A stretch of 5,493 bases of DNA from Xanthobacteraceae bacterium (GTDB lineage: Bacteria > Pseudomonadota > Alphaproteobacteria > Rhizobiales > Xanthobacteraceae): assembly GCA_030044035.1 (NCBI GenBank), contig JASHWN010000507.1:1-5493 (forward strand). Direction: 5' to 3'. Position numbers and translations under genes: made by a program. This document shows positions 5,338 to 5,493 of the stretch, in pieces. Position 1 is the stretch's first letter; each line of letters starts with the position of its first letter. Under the pieces are notes generated by a model. That model worked only from the letters and a program-made list of their open reading frames with translations. It searched no databases and was not told the origin of the DNA.

Positions 5338-5493
5338 ATGAGCTATGATGACTTTTTTCTCGATGCCCTTGCTCTCCTGCGCGCCGAGCGGCGCTATCGC
5401 GTGTTTGCCGATCTCGAGCGCATCGCCGGCCGCTTTCCGCATGCGATCTGGCATTCGCCCGACGGGCCCAAGAACGTCGTGATCTGGTGCTCG
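5338..5493 (+). CDS. hemA: 5-aminolevulinate synthase HemA, N-terminal part (cut by window edge)
   Basis: The 52 codons present begin [20 protein letters not shown] and continue [20 protein letters not shown] and [12 protein letters not shown]. This is the well-conserved start of alphaproteobacterial ALAS, including the [20 protein letters not shown] block. HemA is a cytoplasmic PLP enzyme that condenses glycine with succinyl-CoA to give 5-aminolevulinate, CoA and CO2, the first step of tetrapyrrole synthesis by the Shemin route. The family is about 400 residues, so most of the gene, including the PLP lysine, lies beyond the window. It is divergent from gspE with 376 nt between them. The start is supported by the N-terminal match and a GGGGGAG ribosome site. 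Other alpha-oxoamine synthases are the alternative, but this N-terminus is specific enough to make HemA very likely. Confidence 0.92.
   Translation, partial: MSYDDFFLDALALLRAERRYRVFADLERIAGRFPHAIWHSPDGPKNVVIWCS

Overview
The window reads as a GC-rich alphaproteobacterial chromosome segment, most likely Hyphomicrobiales (Rhizobiales). The best pointer is the gene entering at the right edge: its first 52 residues match the N-terminus of the alphaproteobacterial 5-aminolevulinate synthase HemA (Shemin pathway). The taxonomic placement is inference from protein style, not a database result.

Most of the window (about 711-4961, minus strand) is a tightly packed run of five type II secretion system (T2SS) genes in the order gspE-gspF-gspG-gspH-gspI. 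They encode the assembly ATPase, the polytopic inner-membrane platform protein, the major pseudopilin and two minor pseudopilins. Spacing runs from an 8-nt gap (E/F) through a 4-nt ATGA overlap (F/G) to long overlaps (G/H at least 32 nt, H/I 62 nt), so the genes are very probably co-transcribed and translationally coupled. GspE would power, through GspF, the insertion of GspG subunits into a periplasmic pseudopilus whose tip contains GspH and GspI. The other expected parts (gspJ, K, L, M and the secretin gspD, plus gspC) are not in the window on either side of this block.

On the left, after a roughly 290-base stretch with no convincing gene (419-710), a partial minus-strand gene runs off the edge (1-418). 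It resembles the DUF3102-like proteins common in alphaproteobacterial accessory and phage-like regions, so the gsp run ends against accessory-looking DNA.

On the right, a 376-base divergent intergenic region (4962-5337) separates gspE (minus) from hemA (plus). It holds a weak candidate promoter for the gsp operon, a 7-bp-arm dyad and a weak FNR/FixK-like box in front of hemA.

The most unusual local structure is at the gspG/gspH junction. A 37-bp imperfect direct repeat, offset by exactly 21 codons, duplicates a Shine-Dalgarno-plus-ATG module in the gspH frame and at the same time encodes the tail of GspG. It is followed by an 18-bp tandem repeat spanning the gspG stop codon. I saw no CRISPR array, tRNA, rRNA, insertion sequence or clear intrinsic terminator, and no wholly new system; the gene content is that of a known secretion machine with an odd layout.
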